A stretch of 64,000 bases of DNA from Candidatus Nanopelagicales bacterium. GTDB lineage: Bacteria > Actinomycetota > Actinomycetes > S36-B12. Both the position numbers and the translations under genes were made by a program. The notes beneath the pieces are model-generated. The model was not told the origin of the DNA and did no database searches. It was given only the letters and a program-made list of their open reading frames with translations. Numbering within the stretch: the first letter of the stretch is position 1; each line of letters starts with the position of its first letter. Positions 27,700-34,880 of this stretch are shown here, piece by piece. Location: contig JAURQC010000134.1 in assembly GCA_030836325.1 (NCBI GenBank), positions 1 to 64,000 of the forward strand, read 5' to 3'.

Positions 27700-28325
27700 C
27701 GAAGGACGCCGAGATACTGCTCGAGCAACGCATTGAAGTACTCGGTACTCGGTAGCGCGCCATTGTGACGGCCGACGATCACGCCTTTGTCGTTCACGAA
27801 GAAGGTGACAGGCGGGCCAGAGATGGCCATGAGCCCACGGATATCGCCGGCTTCGTCGACAACCGAGGGGAAGTCCGCACCGAAGTCCCGCATCATGGCC
27901 AGTGCGGAGCTGTCCTGGTCTTGGATATCTACGCCGAAGAACTGGACTTCACCTCTGAGATCGGCGGCTGCAGCAGTGAGGATTGGCATTTCCGCAATAC
28001 ATGGCGGACACCAGGACGCCCACACATTCACCACCGTGGGCAAGCCACGCACCGCAGACAGGTCGACGTCCGGACCATGACCCAGGCACCGGAAGGTGAC
28101 CGACGGAAGGCCTGGGATCGCGGCGTCGGGATTCGGTTCACCGATCGGGCACGGATCAAGCCCCGCTTCTTCGATCAACGGCAGTAGATCGGGATCCTTG
28201 TCAGTGGTTTCAATTGGAGCCGGAGCAACCTCGGTCGCAGCTTCAGCTTGGGTCGCCGCGGGGGCACCGTCACTGCATCCAGTCAGGAAAACAGCACCGA
28301 CAACCAATAGGGCGAGACGGTTCAT
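27696..28325 (-). CDS. TlpA/ResA-like thioredoxin lipoprotein
   Basis: A 209-residue lipoprotein; the lipobox LTGC places the lipidated Cys at 17. After an acidic linker comes a thioredoxin fold with the redox motif WCPPC (Cys106, Cys109) of TlpA-type extracytoplasmic reductases. It probably reduces disulfides outside the membrane, as in cytochrome c maturation or envelope redox control. I chose the ATG at 28325, which overlaps the nth stop by 4 bases and gives a clean signal peptide. Confidence 0.9.
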   Translation of the reverse strand: MNRLALLVVGAVFLTGCSDGAPAATQAEAATEVAPAPIETTDKDPDLLPLIEEAGLDPCPIGEPNPDAAIPGLPSVTFRCLGHGPDVDLSAVRGLPTVVNVWASWCPPCIAEMPILTAAAADLRGEVQFFGVDIQDQDSSALAMMRDFGADFPSVVDEAGDIRGLMAISGPPVTFFVNDKGVIVGRHNGALPSTEYFNALLEQYLGVLR

Positions 28326-29044
28326 GCGCGGCCCTGTGTCCGAACCAAAATCTCGGCTTGCTCGGGATCGGTGGGGCCCTCGCCGAAACTCGGGCACAAC
28401 GACGCGACTGGACAAGCCCCACACGCTGGCTTGCGTGCATGGCAGATACGTCGGCCATGCCACACGACGTAGTGCGACAACATCGTGTAGTCCTTTTCGG
28501 GAAAGAGCGCAGCAGCGTCGGCTTCGATCTTGTCCGTGTTCTTCTGTTCAGTCCACCCAAATCGGCGGGCCAATCGACCGAAGTGAGTGTCTACCGTGAT
28601 GCCCGGGATATCGAAAGCGTTGCCGAGGACAACATTCGCAGTCTTTCGGCCAACACCCGGCAGAGAGACGAGATCGTCCAGGTTCCCGGGGACGTCACCA
28701 CCAAAGTCGTCGCAAAGGCGCTGTGCCATCTGCTGGATCGTCTGCGCTTTTTGCCGAAAAAAGCCCGTGGGTGCGATGGCCTGTTCGAGATCCTCTCGCT
28801 TGGCAGCGGCAAGTGCGGCAGCGTTCGGGTAGGTGGCAAAGAGTGCCGGGGTGACCTTGTTAACCCGTTGATCTGTGCATTGCGCACTCAGCACGGTTGC
28901 TACGAGGAGTTCCAGCGGCGTAGTGAAATCCAGTTCGCAGTGCGCATCGGGATATCGCTTCGAAAGGCCTCGGTAAATAGCGCGCGCTTGGCGGCGAAGT
29001 TCCTTCAATTGATCGCCGTCAAGCGGAGGAGAAGTGCGCACCAT
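28322..29044 (-). CDS. nth: Endonuclease III (DNA glycosylase/AP lyase)
   Basis: A 240-residue base-excision repair enzyme that removes oxidised pyrimidines. The helix-hairpin-helix carries LPGVGRKTA with the catalytic lysine, and VDTHFGRL carries the catalytic aspartate. The [4Fe-4S] cluster ligands are spaced C-x6-C-x2-C-x5-C near the C-terminus. The ATG at 29044 gives the usual length; the open frame extends 30 codons further into the crp promoter region. It is divergent from crp, as in Mycobacterium and Streptomyces. Confidence 0.95.
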   Translation of the reverse strand: MVRTSPPLDGDQLKELRRQARAIYRGLSKRYPDAHCELDFTTPLELLVATVLSAQCTDQRVNKVTPALFATYPNAAALAAAKREDLEQAIAPTGFFRQKAQTIQQMAQRLCDDFGGDVPGNLDDLVSLPGVGRKTANVVLGNAFDIPGITVDTHFGRLARRFGWTEQKNTDKIEADAAALFPEKDYTMLSHYVVWHGRRICHARKPACGACPVASLCPSFGEGPTDPEQAEILVRTQGRA

Positions 29045-29209
29045 GACTCCAGGGTAAGCGCGGACTATGCCGACCCGGTTTCTGCGTCGCATCAACACGG
29101 GAGGGCAGGTGGAGAGGACCCTGTACCGCCTCACCCAGCACGTCTACGACACAATGACGCCAACTCAATCGGGAGGCCGCGTGACTTCCCCACACAGAAG
29201 GGCTTCCTC

Positions 29210-29884
29210 GTGGACGACGTCTTGGCCAACACTCCGTTGTTCTCGGCGCTGGATCCACAAGGAGCAGACGCTCTTCGTGCGTCGCTTAGTGAGGTCCGCG
29301 TTGCCAAGGGGCAGGAACTGTTTCACGAGGGCGAACCCGGTGATCACCTCTACTTGATTCTCGACGGCAAGGTGAAGCTCGGTCACGGTTCCCCCGATGG
29401 TCGTGAGTCGTTGATGGCAATCTTGGGTCCAGGAGAGATGTTTGGTGAATTGAGTCTCTTCGACCCAGGTCTGCGTACCTCGACCGCTACCGCTCTAACT
29501 GAGGCGACGGTCCTGGCGCTAGGCAACGAACAACTGATGCCACTCCTTGAGGGCCGTCCGGCCGTGGCTGCCGCCTTGCTTCAAGCGCTCGCGCGCCGGT
29601 TGCGGCGTACCAACGACGCGATGGCTGATCTCGTCTTCTCCGACGTTCCCGGTCGTGTCGCCAAGGCGCTCATGGAACTCGGCGAGAAGTTCGGAACCCT
29701 AACTCCAGACGGCCTCCTGGTCACACACGACCTGACTCAAGAGGAACTGGCTCAACTTGTCGGCGCATCTCGCGAAACCGTCAACAAGGCCCTGGCCGAA
29801 TTCGGTCAGCGCGGATGGATCAAACTTGAATCACGTCAGGTTCTCATCACTGACGTTGAACGTCTTGGCAAGCGCGCTCGCTAA
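29210..29884 (+). CDS. crp: Crp-family global regulator
   Basis: A 224-residue protein, the same length as M. tuberculosis Crp (Rv3676) and very similar to it as I remember that sequence. The cyclic-nucleotide domain holds GEPGDHLYLI and the phosphate-binding FGELSLFDPGLRTSTA. The C-terminal helix-turn-helix is QEELAQLVGASRETVNKAL. It should bind cAMP and control carbon and starvation genes. The start is GTG at 29210, with AGAAGGG upstream. The frame is open for 332 codons upstream, but that stretch is antisense to nth and tlpA and is not coding. Confidence 0.95.
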   Translation: MDDVLANTPLFSALDPQGADALRASLSEVRVAKGQELFHEGEPGDHLYLILDGKVKLGHGSPDGRESLMAILGPGEMFGELSLFDPGLRTSTATALTEATVLALGNEQLMPLLEGRPAVAAALLQALARRLRRTNDAMADLVFSDVPGRVAKALMELGEKFGTLTPDGLLVTHDLTQEELAQLVGASRETVNKALAEFGQRGWIKLESRQVLITDVERLGKRAR

Positions 29885-30699
29885 GAACGCTGCAAGTACT
29901 CGATCTGAGCTCGGACGGTGGCAAGAGCCGCAGGACGAACCTCTGGCGGAATATCCACATAGACGCGATCCACGATCTCGGCATCTGTCGTGGCACCAGA
30001 TTTCATGATCGATGCGATTTCCTCAAGACGCTCAAAGCGATGGCGAAGGTACGCCTCCACAACCGATCGCGGCTCTTCGATGAGCGGTCCATGCCCGGGT
30101 AGGAGTGTTGTGATGCCCTGGTCATCACACTCACGGGCCAGCATTTGCAGACTCGACAGGTAGTCATCGAGCCGACCGTCCGGGTGTGCAACGAGAGTTG
30201 AACCACGCCCTAGGACAGTGTCGCCGGTGATGATCGTGGACTCGACCACGAAGCAAACGCTGTCCGATGAGTGACCTGGCGTGGGCACAACGCGAATGTC
30301 AGCACCGTTCACGTCGAATCGCTCAGCCTTCGCGAAGCGCGAAATCTCGATCGACGCATCACCGGGCACGCTTGTATCCCATGCATGCAGTGAAATTCCG
30401 AACCGTTGAGCGAGTTCACGAGCGCCCTCGGAGTGATCGAGGTGTCCGTGGGTCAAAAGAATGCCGGTTGGATGATTGCTTCGGCGCTCGAGGGTCTCCT
30501 CAATTGCCGTCCGATGACCCGACCCCAAAGGACCTGGATCGATGATGACGCAAGATCCGCCGGCTTCTCCGATAATCCACGTGTTGGTGCCGTCGAGTGT
30601 CCACGCTGACGGATTGGGAGCAAGAACACACTCCGCAAATTTCGATGCAACCCCGCCACTCCACTGACGGTCCTCGCCGATCAGAAGCCGACCACTCAC
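29881..30699 (-). CDS. Metallo-beta-lactamase-fold hydrolase
   Basis: A 272-residue MBL-fold protein. The metal-binding motif is THGHLDH with His84, His86, Asp88 and His89; further ligands are TPGHSSDS and GHGP. Sequences like this are close to LACTB2/glyoxalase II-type nucleases or thioesterases; the substrate cannot be told here. The start is GTG at 30699. It is in the minus-strand run DUF4177-RidA-NUDIX-MBL and shares a 4-base stop overlap (CTAA) with crp. Confidence 0.88.
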   Translation of the reverse strand: MSGRLLIGEDRQWSGGVASKFAECVLAPNPSAWTLDGTNTWIIGEAGGSCVIIDPGPLGSGHRTAIEETLERRSNHPTGILLTHGHLDHSEGARELAQRFGISLHAWDTSVPGDASIEISRFAKAERFDVNGADIRVVPTPGHSSDSVCFVVESTIITGDTVLGRGSTLVAHPDGRLDDYLSSLQMLARECDDQGITTLLPGHGPLIEEPRSVVEAYLRHRFERLEEIASIMKSGATTDAEIVDRVYVDIPPEVRPAALATVRAQIEYLQRS

Positions 30700-30717
30700 C
30701 CCGTCAGACCTTTCCTG

Positions 30718-31374
30718 TCACCGATCATCGGACATCTCGGAGCCGTCTGTCTCGGCCTGCGCCGGACCTGATACCTCCGACTGCAGAACCTCGAATGTCT
30801 CCGCGTGAAGTATGTCCCACATACCGTCAGGCCTCATACGTGGAAGTTTCGGAACGGGAGCCGTTACCGGTGCGTGCACTTCACCCATGATCCCGTCGGC
30901 AAGACATTGAAGGACTACAGCGGTCGGCCTCAGCATTGGAAGATGGCCTTGAGCGTGTAGCTGCAACGCTTGAGACGGCTTCAACCATCGAAGCTCGGTG
31001 GCTTCGGATGTGGTCAAGCGGCCTTCGTCACTGGTGCGTGCGAGATAAAACGAGACGTCGTAGCGACGATCCTCCACCTCGGGCGTTACCCACCGGTCGA
31101 ACAGTCGGCAATCGGTGACCTCGATGTCTACTTCTTCGGCCGTTTCGCGGATGGCGCATGCCAGCAGCGGGTCGGCTGCCGCGAGATCCTCGCGGGAGAC
31201 ACCACCTCCGGGAAAAACATGCATTCCCGGAGCAAAAGGCATCGTCACGCTGCGCTTAAGAAGAAGTACCAAGTCTTCACGCAGCAAGACCATGGTCGCT
31301 GCCGCCTTCGCCGCCGGAGGCTCCCAGCGACCATCGCCAGTCGCAACCGAAACCCAGCGGTCGTGACGATTCAC
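30718..31374 (-). CDS. NUDIX hydrolase of unknown substrate
   Basis: A 218-residue protein. The Nudix box is GGGVSREDLAAADPLLACAIRETAEEVDIE, somewhat longer than canonical because of a small insertion before the REx2EE part. The metal-binding Glu residues are present. It starts two bases after the RidA stop and precedes the MBL-fold gene, so these probably form one transcript. Pairing of NUDIX and MBL hydrolases with RidA suggests metabolite repair, which is an inference. Confidence 0.83.
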   Translation of the reverse strand: MNRHDRWVSVATGDGRWEPPAAKAAATMVLLREDLVLLLKRSVTMPFAPGMHVFPGGGVSREDLAAADPLLACAIRETAEEVDIEVTDCRLFDRWVTPEVEDRRYDVSFYLARTSDEGRLTTSEATELRWLKPSQALQLHAQGHLPMLRPTAVVLQCLADGIMGEVHAPVTAPVPKLPRMRPDGMWDILHAETFEVLQSEVSGPAQAETDGSEMSDDR

Positions 31375-31376
31375 CG

Positions 31377-31838
31377 TCAGTCGACGACCTCAACGATCAT
31401 CTCGATCTCGACAGGAGCGTCTTTAGGAAGTACCGCTACTCCGACTGCAGACCGAGCGTGTATGCCGGCATCACCAAAGATCTCACCGAGGAGGTCACTC
31501 GCACCATTAATGACGGCGGGCTGACCAGAGAACGATGGCTCACTCGCGACAAACCCGACGACCTTGACGATGCGGGAGATGTTGTCGATTCCACCGGCGA
31601 CAGATGCAACAGCCGCAAGTCCGTTGAGAATGCACGCGCGAGCACATTCGTGCGCCGTCGCCTCATCGACATCCGCACCCACCTTGCCTGTGGCGAGGAG
31701 CTCGCCTTCAACCAGCGGGAGTTGGCCAGCGGTATAGACATAGTTTCCACTGCGAAGGGCAGGGACGTAGGACGCAAGCGGCGCGGCAACTGCCGGCAGC
31801 TCAATGCCCAAATCGTTCAAGCGCGCACTTGCTGTCAT
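31377..31838 (-). CDS. RidA-family enamine/imine deaminase
   Basis: A 153-residue YjgF/YER057c/UK114 protein. These trimers hydrolyse reactive enamines made by PLP enzymes. Conserved elements seen are YVYTAGQLP, the AAVASVAGGIDNI helix region, and a C-terminal VAVLPKDAPVEIEM strand. The terminal Glu of CxPxxxxVEIE is present, while the Cys is Val, as in many RidA-2 types. I chose the ATG at 31838, just after the DUF4177 stop. Confidence 0.87.
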   Translation of the reverse strand: MTASARLNDLGIELPAVAAPLASYVPALRSGNYVYTAGQLPLVEGELLATGKVGADVDEATAHECARACILNGLAAVASVAGGIDNISRIVKVVGFVASEPSFSGQPAVINGASDLLGEIFGDAGIHARSAVGVAVLPKDAPVEIEMIVEVVD

Positions 31839-31845
31839 CGGTGAC

Positions 31846-32004
31846 TCACCCCTCGATTGGTCGCTTGAGGTAGGCAACCATGTTTTCCGCGTTGGGGCCC
31901 GGCACTACTTGAACGAGTTCCCAGCCGTCCTGTCCCCAAGTGTCCAGGATCTGCTTGGTCGCGTGAATGAGCAACGGAACGGTTGCGTACTCCCATGTAG
32001 TCAT
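31846..32004 (-). CDS. Small DUF4177 protein
   Basis: A 52-residue protein (TTWEYATVPLL...WELVQVVPGP), matching the DUF4177 pattern of a single beta-alpha-beta unit ending in a WELV motif. The function is unknown. It lies just before RidA, with its stop eight bases from the RidA start, as in other actinobacteria. A longer frame upstream would run into the divergent promoter. Confidence 0.78.
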   Translation of the reverse strand: MTTWEYATVPLLIHATKQILDTWGQDGWELVQVVPGPNAENMVAYLKRPIEG

Positions 32005-32064
32005 GCGCCTCAGGGTAGTGCCTGAGCCAAGCGAGGCCTCGCGATGCAGGCATAGGGTGGAGGA

Positions 32065-33054
32065 GTGACACAAGCCCTCTGGCCAGGAGTCTCACTCCAC
32101 GTTGTTTCCGGTAAGGGGGGTACCGGCAAGACGACGATCGCCGCCGCACTCGCCATGGCCCTAGCTCGAGACGGGCGGCGCACACTCCTGATGGAGGTTG
32201 AGGGCCGGCAAGGCATCTCTCAACTTTTCGACGTTCCCCCCTTGCCATACGAGGAGCGCAAGGTCGCTGTGGCGCCCGGCGGGGGCGAAGTTTGGGCTCT
32301 TGCGGTCGATCCAGAGGACGCCCTGCTGGACTATCTCGAGATCTTCTACAACCTGCGTCGGGCCGGATCTGCCCTCCGCAGGATGGGTGCTGTCGACTTC
32401 GCGACGACTATCGCGCCTGGCCTACGCGATGTCCTGCTGACCGGTAAGGCGTGCGAGGTGGTGCGACGAGCAGAGAAACAAGAGGCCAACGCCTACGACG
32501 CCGTTGTTCTCGACGCTCCACCCACCGGACGCATCACGCGCTTCTTAAACGTCAACAGCGAGGTTTCCGGCCTGGCGAAGGTAGGCCCGATTCGCAACCA
32601 CGCAGATCTCGTGATGAGCGTCATCGCTTCTCCCCAGACCGCCGTTCACCTCGTGACTCTGCTCGAGGAGATGCCGATCCAAGAGACCCTCGATGGAGTT
32701 CACGAACTAAGAGAAGCCGAACTACCAGTTGGCGGGGTCTTCGTGAACATGACCAGGCCTCCAAAGCTCACCGACGCAGAGATCGAGATGGCGCTCGCCG
32801 GGACCCTGCCGATTGCGGACATCGAAGAAGACATCGTGCGTGGCGGACTGACATCCGATGTAAGCACGATCGCTCAGATCCTCACCCGCGAAGGCCGCGA
32901 CCATGCGCAGCGGGTCCAACTCGAACGTCGAGAGGTCGAAAGATTGGACCAACTCGATCTTCCAGTACTCCAATTGCCGTACCTCAGTGACGGCATCGAC
33001 TTGAGCAGCCTTTACGAACTCGCGGGCGACCTCATAGAACAAGGGGCGCGCTAA
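32065..33054 (+). CDS. GET3/ArsA-like ATPase, BagA type
   Basis: A 329-residue ATPase of the anion-transporting/GET3 group, matching Rv3679 (BagA) in position. The deviant Walker A is SGKGGTGKTT, with the intradimer signature Lys17 and P-loop Lys22. The start is GTG at 32065, closely preceded by GGTGGAGGA. Its stop overlaps the next ATPase gene by 1 base (TAATG). In M. tuberculosis the pair forms a complex that affects envelope processes and redox stress; the cargo is not known. Confidence 0.88.
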   Translation: MTQALWPGVSLHVVSGKGGTGKTTIAAALAMALARDGRRTLLMEVEGRQGISQLFDVPPLPYEERKVAVAPGGGEVWALAVDPEDALLDYLEIFYNLRRAGSALRRMGAVDFATTIAPGLRDVLLTGKACEVVRRAEKQEANAYDAVVLDAPPTGRITRFLNVNSEVSGLAKVGPIRNHADLVMSVIASPQTAVHLVTLLEEMPIQETLDGVHELREAELPVGGVFVNMTRPPKLTDAEIEMALAGTLPIADIEEDIVRGGLTSDVSTIAQILTREGRDHAQRVQLERREVERLDQLDLPVLQLPYLSDGIDLSSLYELAGDLIEQGAR

Positions 33055-34196
33055 TGGAGCCCATTTCGCTACATATCGACGCGCTCATTGATGATCCATC
33101 CGTGTCGATCATGGTCTGCACGGGAGCGGGCGGTGTCGGAAAAACAACCACCGCTGCGGCTATCGCACTACGGGCTGCTCAGCGCGGACGCAATGTATGC
33201 GTTCTGACCATCGATCCAGCGCGTCGACTCGCGCAGGCCATGGGCCTGTCCGAACTAGACAACACCCCGCGTCAAGTAGACGTCGTCAATGGCGACGGTT
33301 CGCTTCACGCGATGATGCTCGACATGAAGCGGACCTTCGATGAAGTCGTCGAAGCCCACGCTGATCCCGAACGCGCTGCTCAGATTCTTGATAACCCGTT
33401 CTATCAAGCCTTGTCGTCGTCATTCGCTGGAACACAGGAATACATGGCCATGGAGAAGTTGGGCCAATTGCATGCCCAAGACGACGCTCCCTGGGACTTG
33501 ATCATCGTCGACACCCCACCGTCTCGAAGCGCGCTTGATTTTCTCGACGCACCGGCCCGACTCGGATCGTTCTTGGACGGTCGCTTCATCCGCATCCTCA
33601 CCGCTCCTGCACGCGGCGCCGGGCGCGGTCTGGGGCGACTGGCGGCAGCGGGATTTGGCATCTTCACAGGCGTTCTCGGCAAGATCCTTGGAGCCCAAGT
33701 GCTGGCCGACGTTGGAACGTTCGTCGCGGCGATCGACACCACGTTCGGTGGCTTCCGCGAACGAGCAGATAAGACATTCCAGCTGCTCCAGCAAGACAAC
33801 ACGCGCTTCTTGGTGATCGCGGCTCCCGAGCCGGACGCCATGCGCGAGGCCTCGTACTTCGTGGATCGGCTTCGTTCAGAAGACATGCCGCTCGGCGGTT
33901 TGATCGTCAACCGAGTTCAAGCAGTCGATCGCGATGTCATAACGGCGGAGACCGCCCTTGCTGCCGCCGAGCGACTCGCTCACGAGGAGGGCAAAGACGT
34001 CTTGACGTCTCGGTTACTCACCTTGCACGCGGACCGACTGCGGGTTCGCGAGCGTCAGCATCACGTGACGGAGAGATTCACCGGCGCCCACCCCGGGGTT
34101 GCATTGGCTCAAGTTCCAGCCCTCGCAGAGGACGTCCACGACCTCGAAGGGCTCGAGCAAGTCGGAGAACTGCTCGCTCTCGGGCGGTCCGTCTAA
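33054..34196 (+). CDS. GET3/ArsA-like ATPase, BagB type
   Basis: A 380-residue partner of the preceding ATPase, matching Rv3680. The P-loop TGAGGVGKTT keeps the catalytic Lys30, but Ala25 replaces the signature lysine of the deviant Walker A. The two subunits therefore probably play unequal roles in a heterodimer. A conserved TIDPARRLAQAMGL and DTPPSRSALDFLDAP (switch II region) support the family. It ends 28 bases before the convergent WhiB-type gene. Confidence 0.88.
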   Translation: MEPISLHIDALIDDPSVSIMVCTGAGGVGKTTTAAAIALRAAQRGRNVCVLTIDPARRLAQAMGLSELDNTPRQVDVVNGDGSLHAMMLDMKRTFDEVVEAHADPERAAQILDNPFYQALSSSFAGTQEYMAMEKLGQLHAQDDAPWDLIIVDTPPSRSALDFLDAPARLGSFLDGRFIRILTAPARGAGRGLGRLAAAGFGIFTGVLGKILGAQVLADVGTFVAAIDTTFGGFRERADKTFQLLQQDNTRFLVIAAPEPDAMREASYFVDRLRSEDMPLGGLIVNRVQAVDRDVITAETALAAAERLAHEEGKDVLTSRLLTLHADRLRVRERQHHVTERFTGAHPGVALAQVPALAEDVHDLEGLEQVGELLALGRSV

Positions 34197-34224
34197 GCCA
34201 GGCTCAGAAACCTTCGCTGCCGCT

Positions 34225-34533
34225 TTAGGACGCGCGGGTTGGAGCGAAGATGTCGCCTCGCTCAAACTCGGTCTGCGCCGTCTCCAGCAGGTTCCGCCAA
34301 GACGTCACGTGCGGACGACGACGCAGGAGCGCCCGACGCTCCCGTTCGGTCATCCCGCCCCAGACACCAAACTCGACTCGGTTGTCGAGGGCGTCAGAGA
34401 GACACTCGGTTCGGACATCACACCCCATGCATATGGCTTTAGCGCGGTTCTGCGCCGCCCCTTGGACGAAAAGTGCATCCGGATCGGTGCTGCGACACGC
34501 CGCCCGCGCGGCCCAGTCGGTGTCCAACGACAC
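34225..34533 (-). CDS. wblA: WhiB-family iron-sulfur regulator (WblA/WhiB4 type)
   Basis: A 102-residue Wbl protein. The four cluster-binding cysteines are 13, 35, 38 and 44 (C-x21-C-x2-C-x5-C), followed by the GVWGG turn and a basic C-terminal region that contacts DNA. By position it corresponds to WhiB4 (Rv3681c) and Streptomyces WblA, which control oxidative stress and development. The start is GTG at 34533 with AGGAGG eight bases upstream. Confidence 0.92.
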   Translation of the reverse strand: MSLDTDWAARAACRSTDPDALFVQGAAQNRAKAICMGCDVRTECLSDALDNRVEFGVWGGMTERERRALLRRRPHVTSWRNLLETAQTEFERGDIFAPTRAS

Positions 34534-34880
34534 GTCGTTCCTCCTACGAGTGGTGCTGGGAATGTCCTGTGGTGGTGGCAGAACGTACGCCCCACGTTTC
34601 CTCCATGCTAGGTTCTAAATGACTATTTCTAAATAGTTGTTGATTACTATTTTTTGAGTCCGAGCCGATCCTTTGAGGGGAGAGCGCGGCTAAGCGGGCT
34701 TCCGCTACAGGTCAGGCACCTTCCTGAGACACAACTGCGACACTGAAGAGCACTTCTTGCACTACCTCTGGCGCGTTCTACGACCGCCCAAATCGTTTCA
34801 CTGGTTCGGGAATCTGACCGGGTTGTTCACGGCAATGCCAACACCGAGTCCGGAACCTGGGCGCTTACCCTGGACGTCCC
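34534..34880. promoter_or_regulatory. Divergent control region between wblA and the PBP gene, with AT-rich palindrome
   Basis: This 347-base gap is the longest without a gene. The left end holds the wblA ribosome binding site. Around 34611-34655 is a strikingly AT-rich patch: the palindrome ACTATTT-CT-AAATAGT at 34622-34637 and the direct repeat TTCTAAAT at 34613-34620 and 34627-34634. It may be an operator or promoter. From 34661 to 34880 I see no gene and no clear ribosome binding site for the PBP start. Confidence 0.5.

Noticed and set aside
28214..29209. A 332-codon open stretch in frame with crp, upstream of its start
   Set aside because: It is antisense to the lipoprotein and nth genes, both clearly coding. 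The supported crp start at GTG 29210 gives the family length.
34661..34880. Possible c-di-AMP or other riboswitch before the PBP gene
   Set aside because: Long leader, but I could not find a consensus core or a stable fold by eye.
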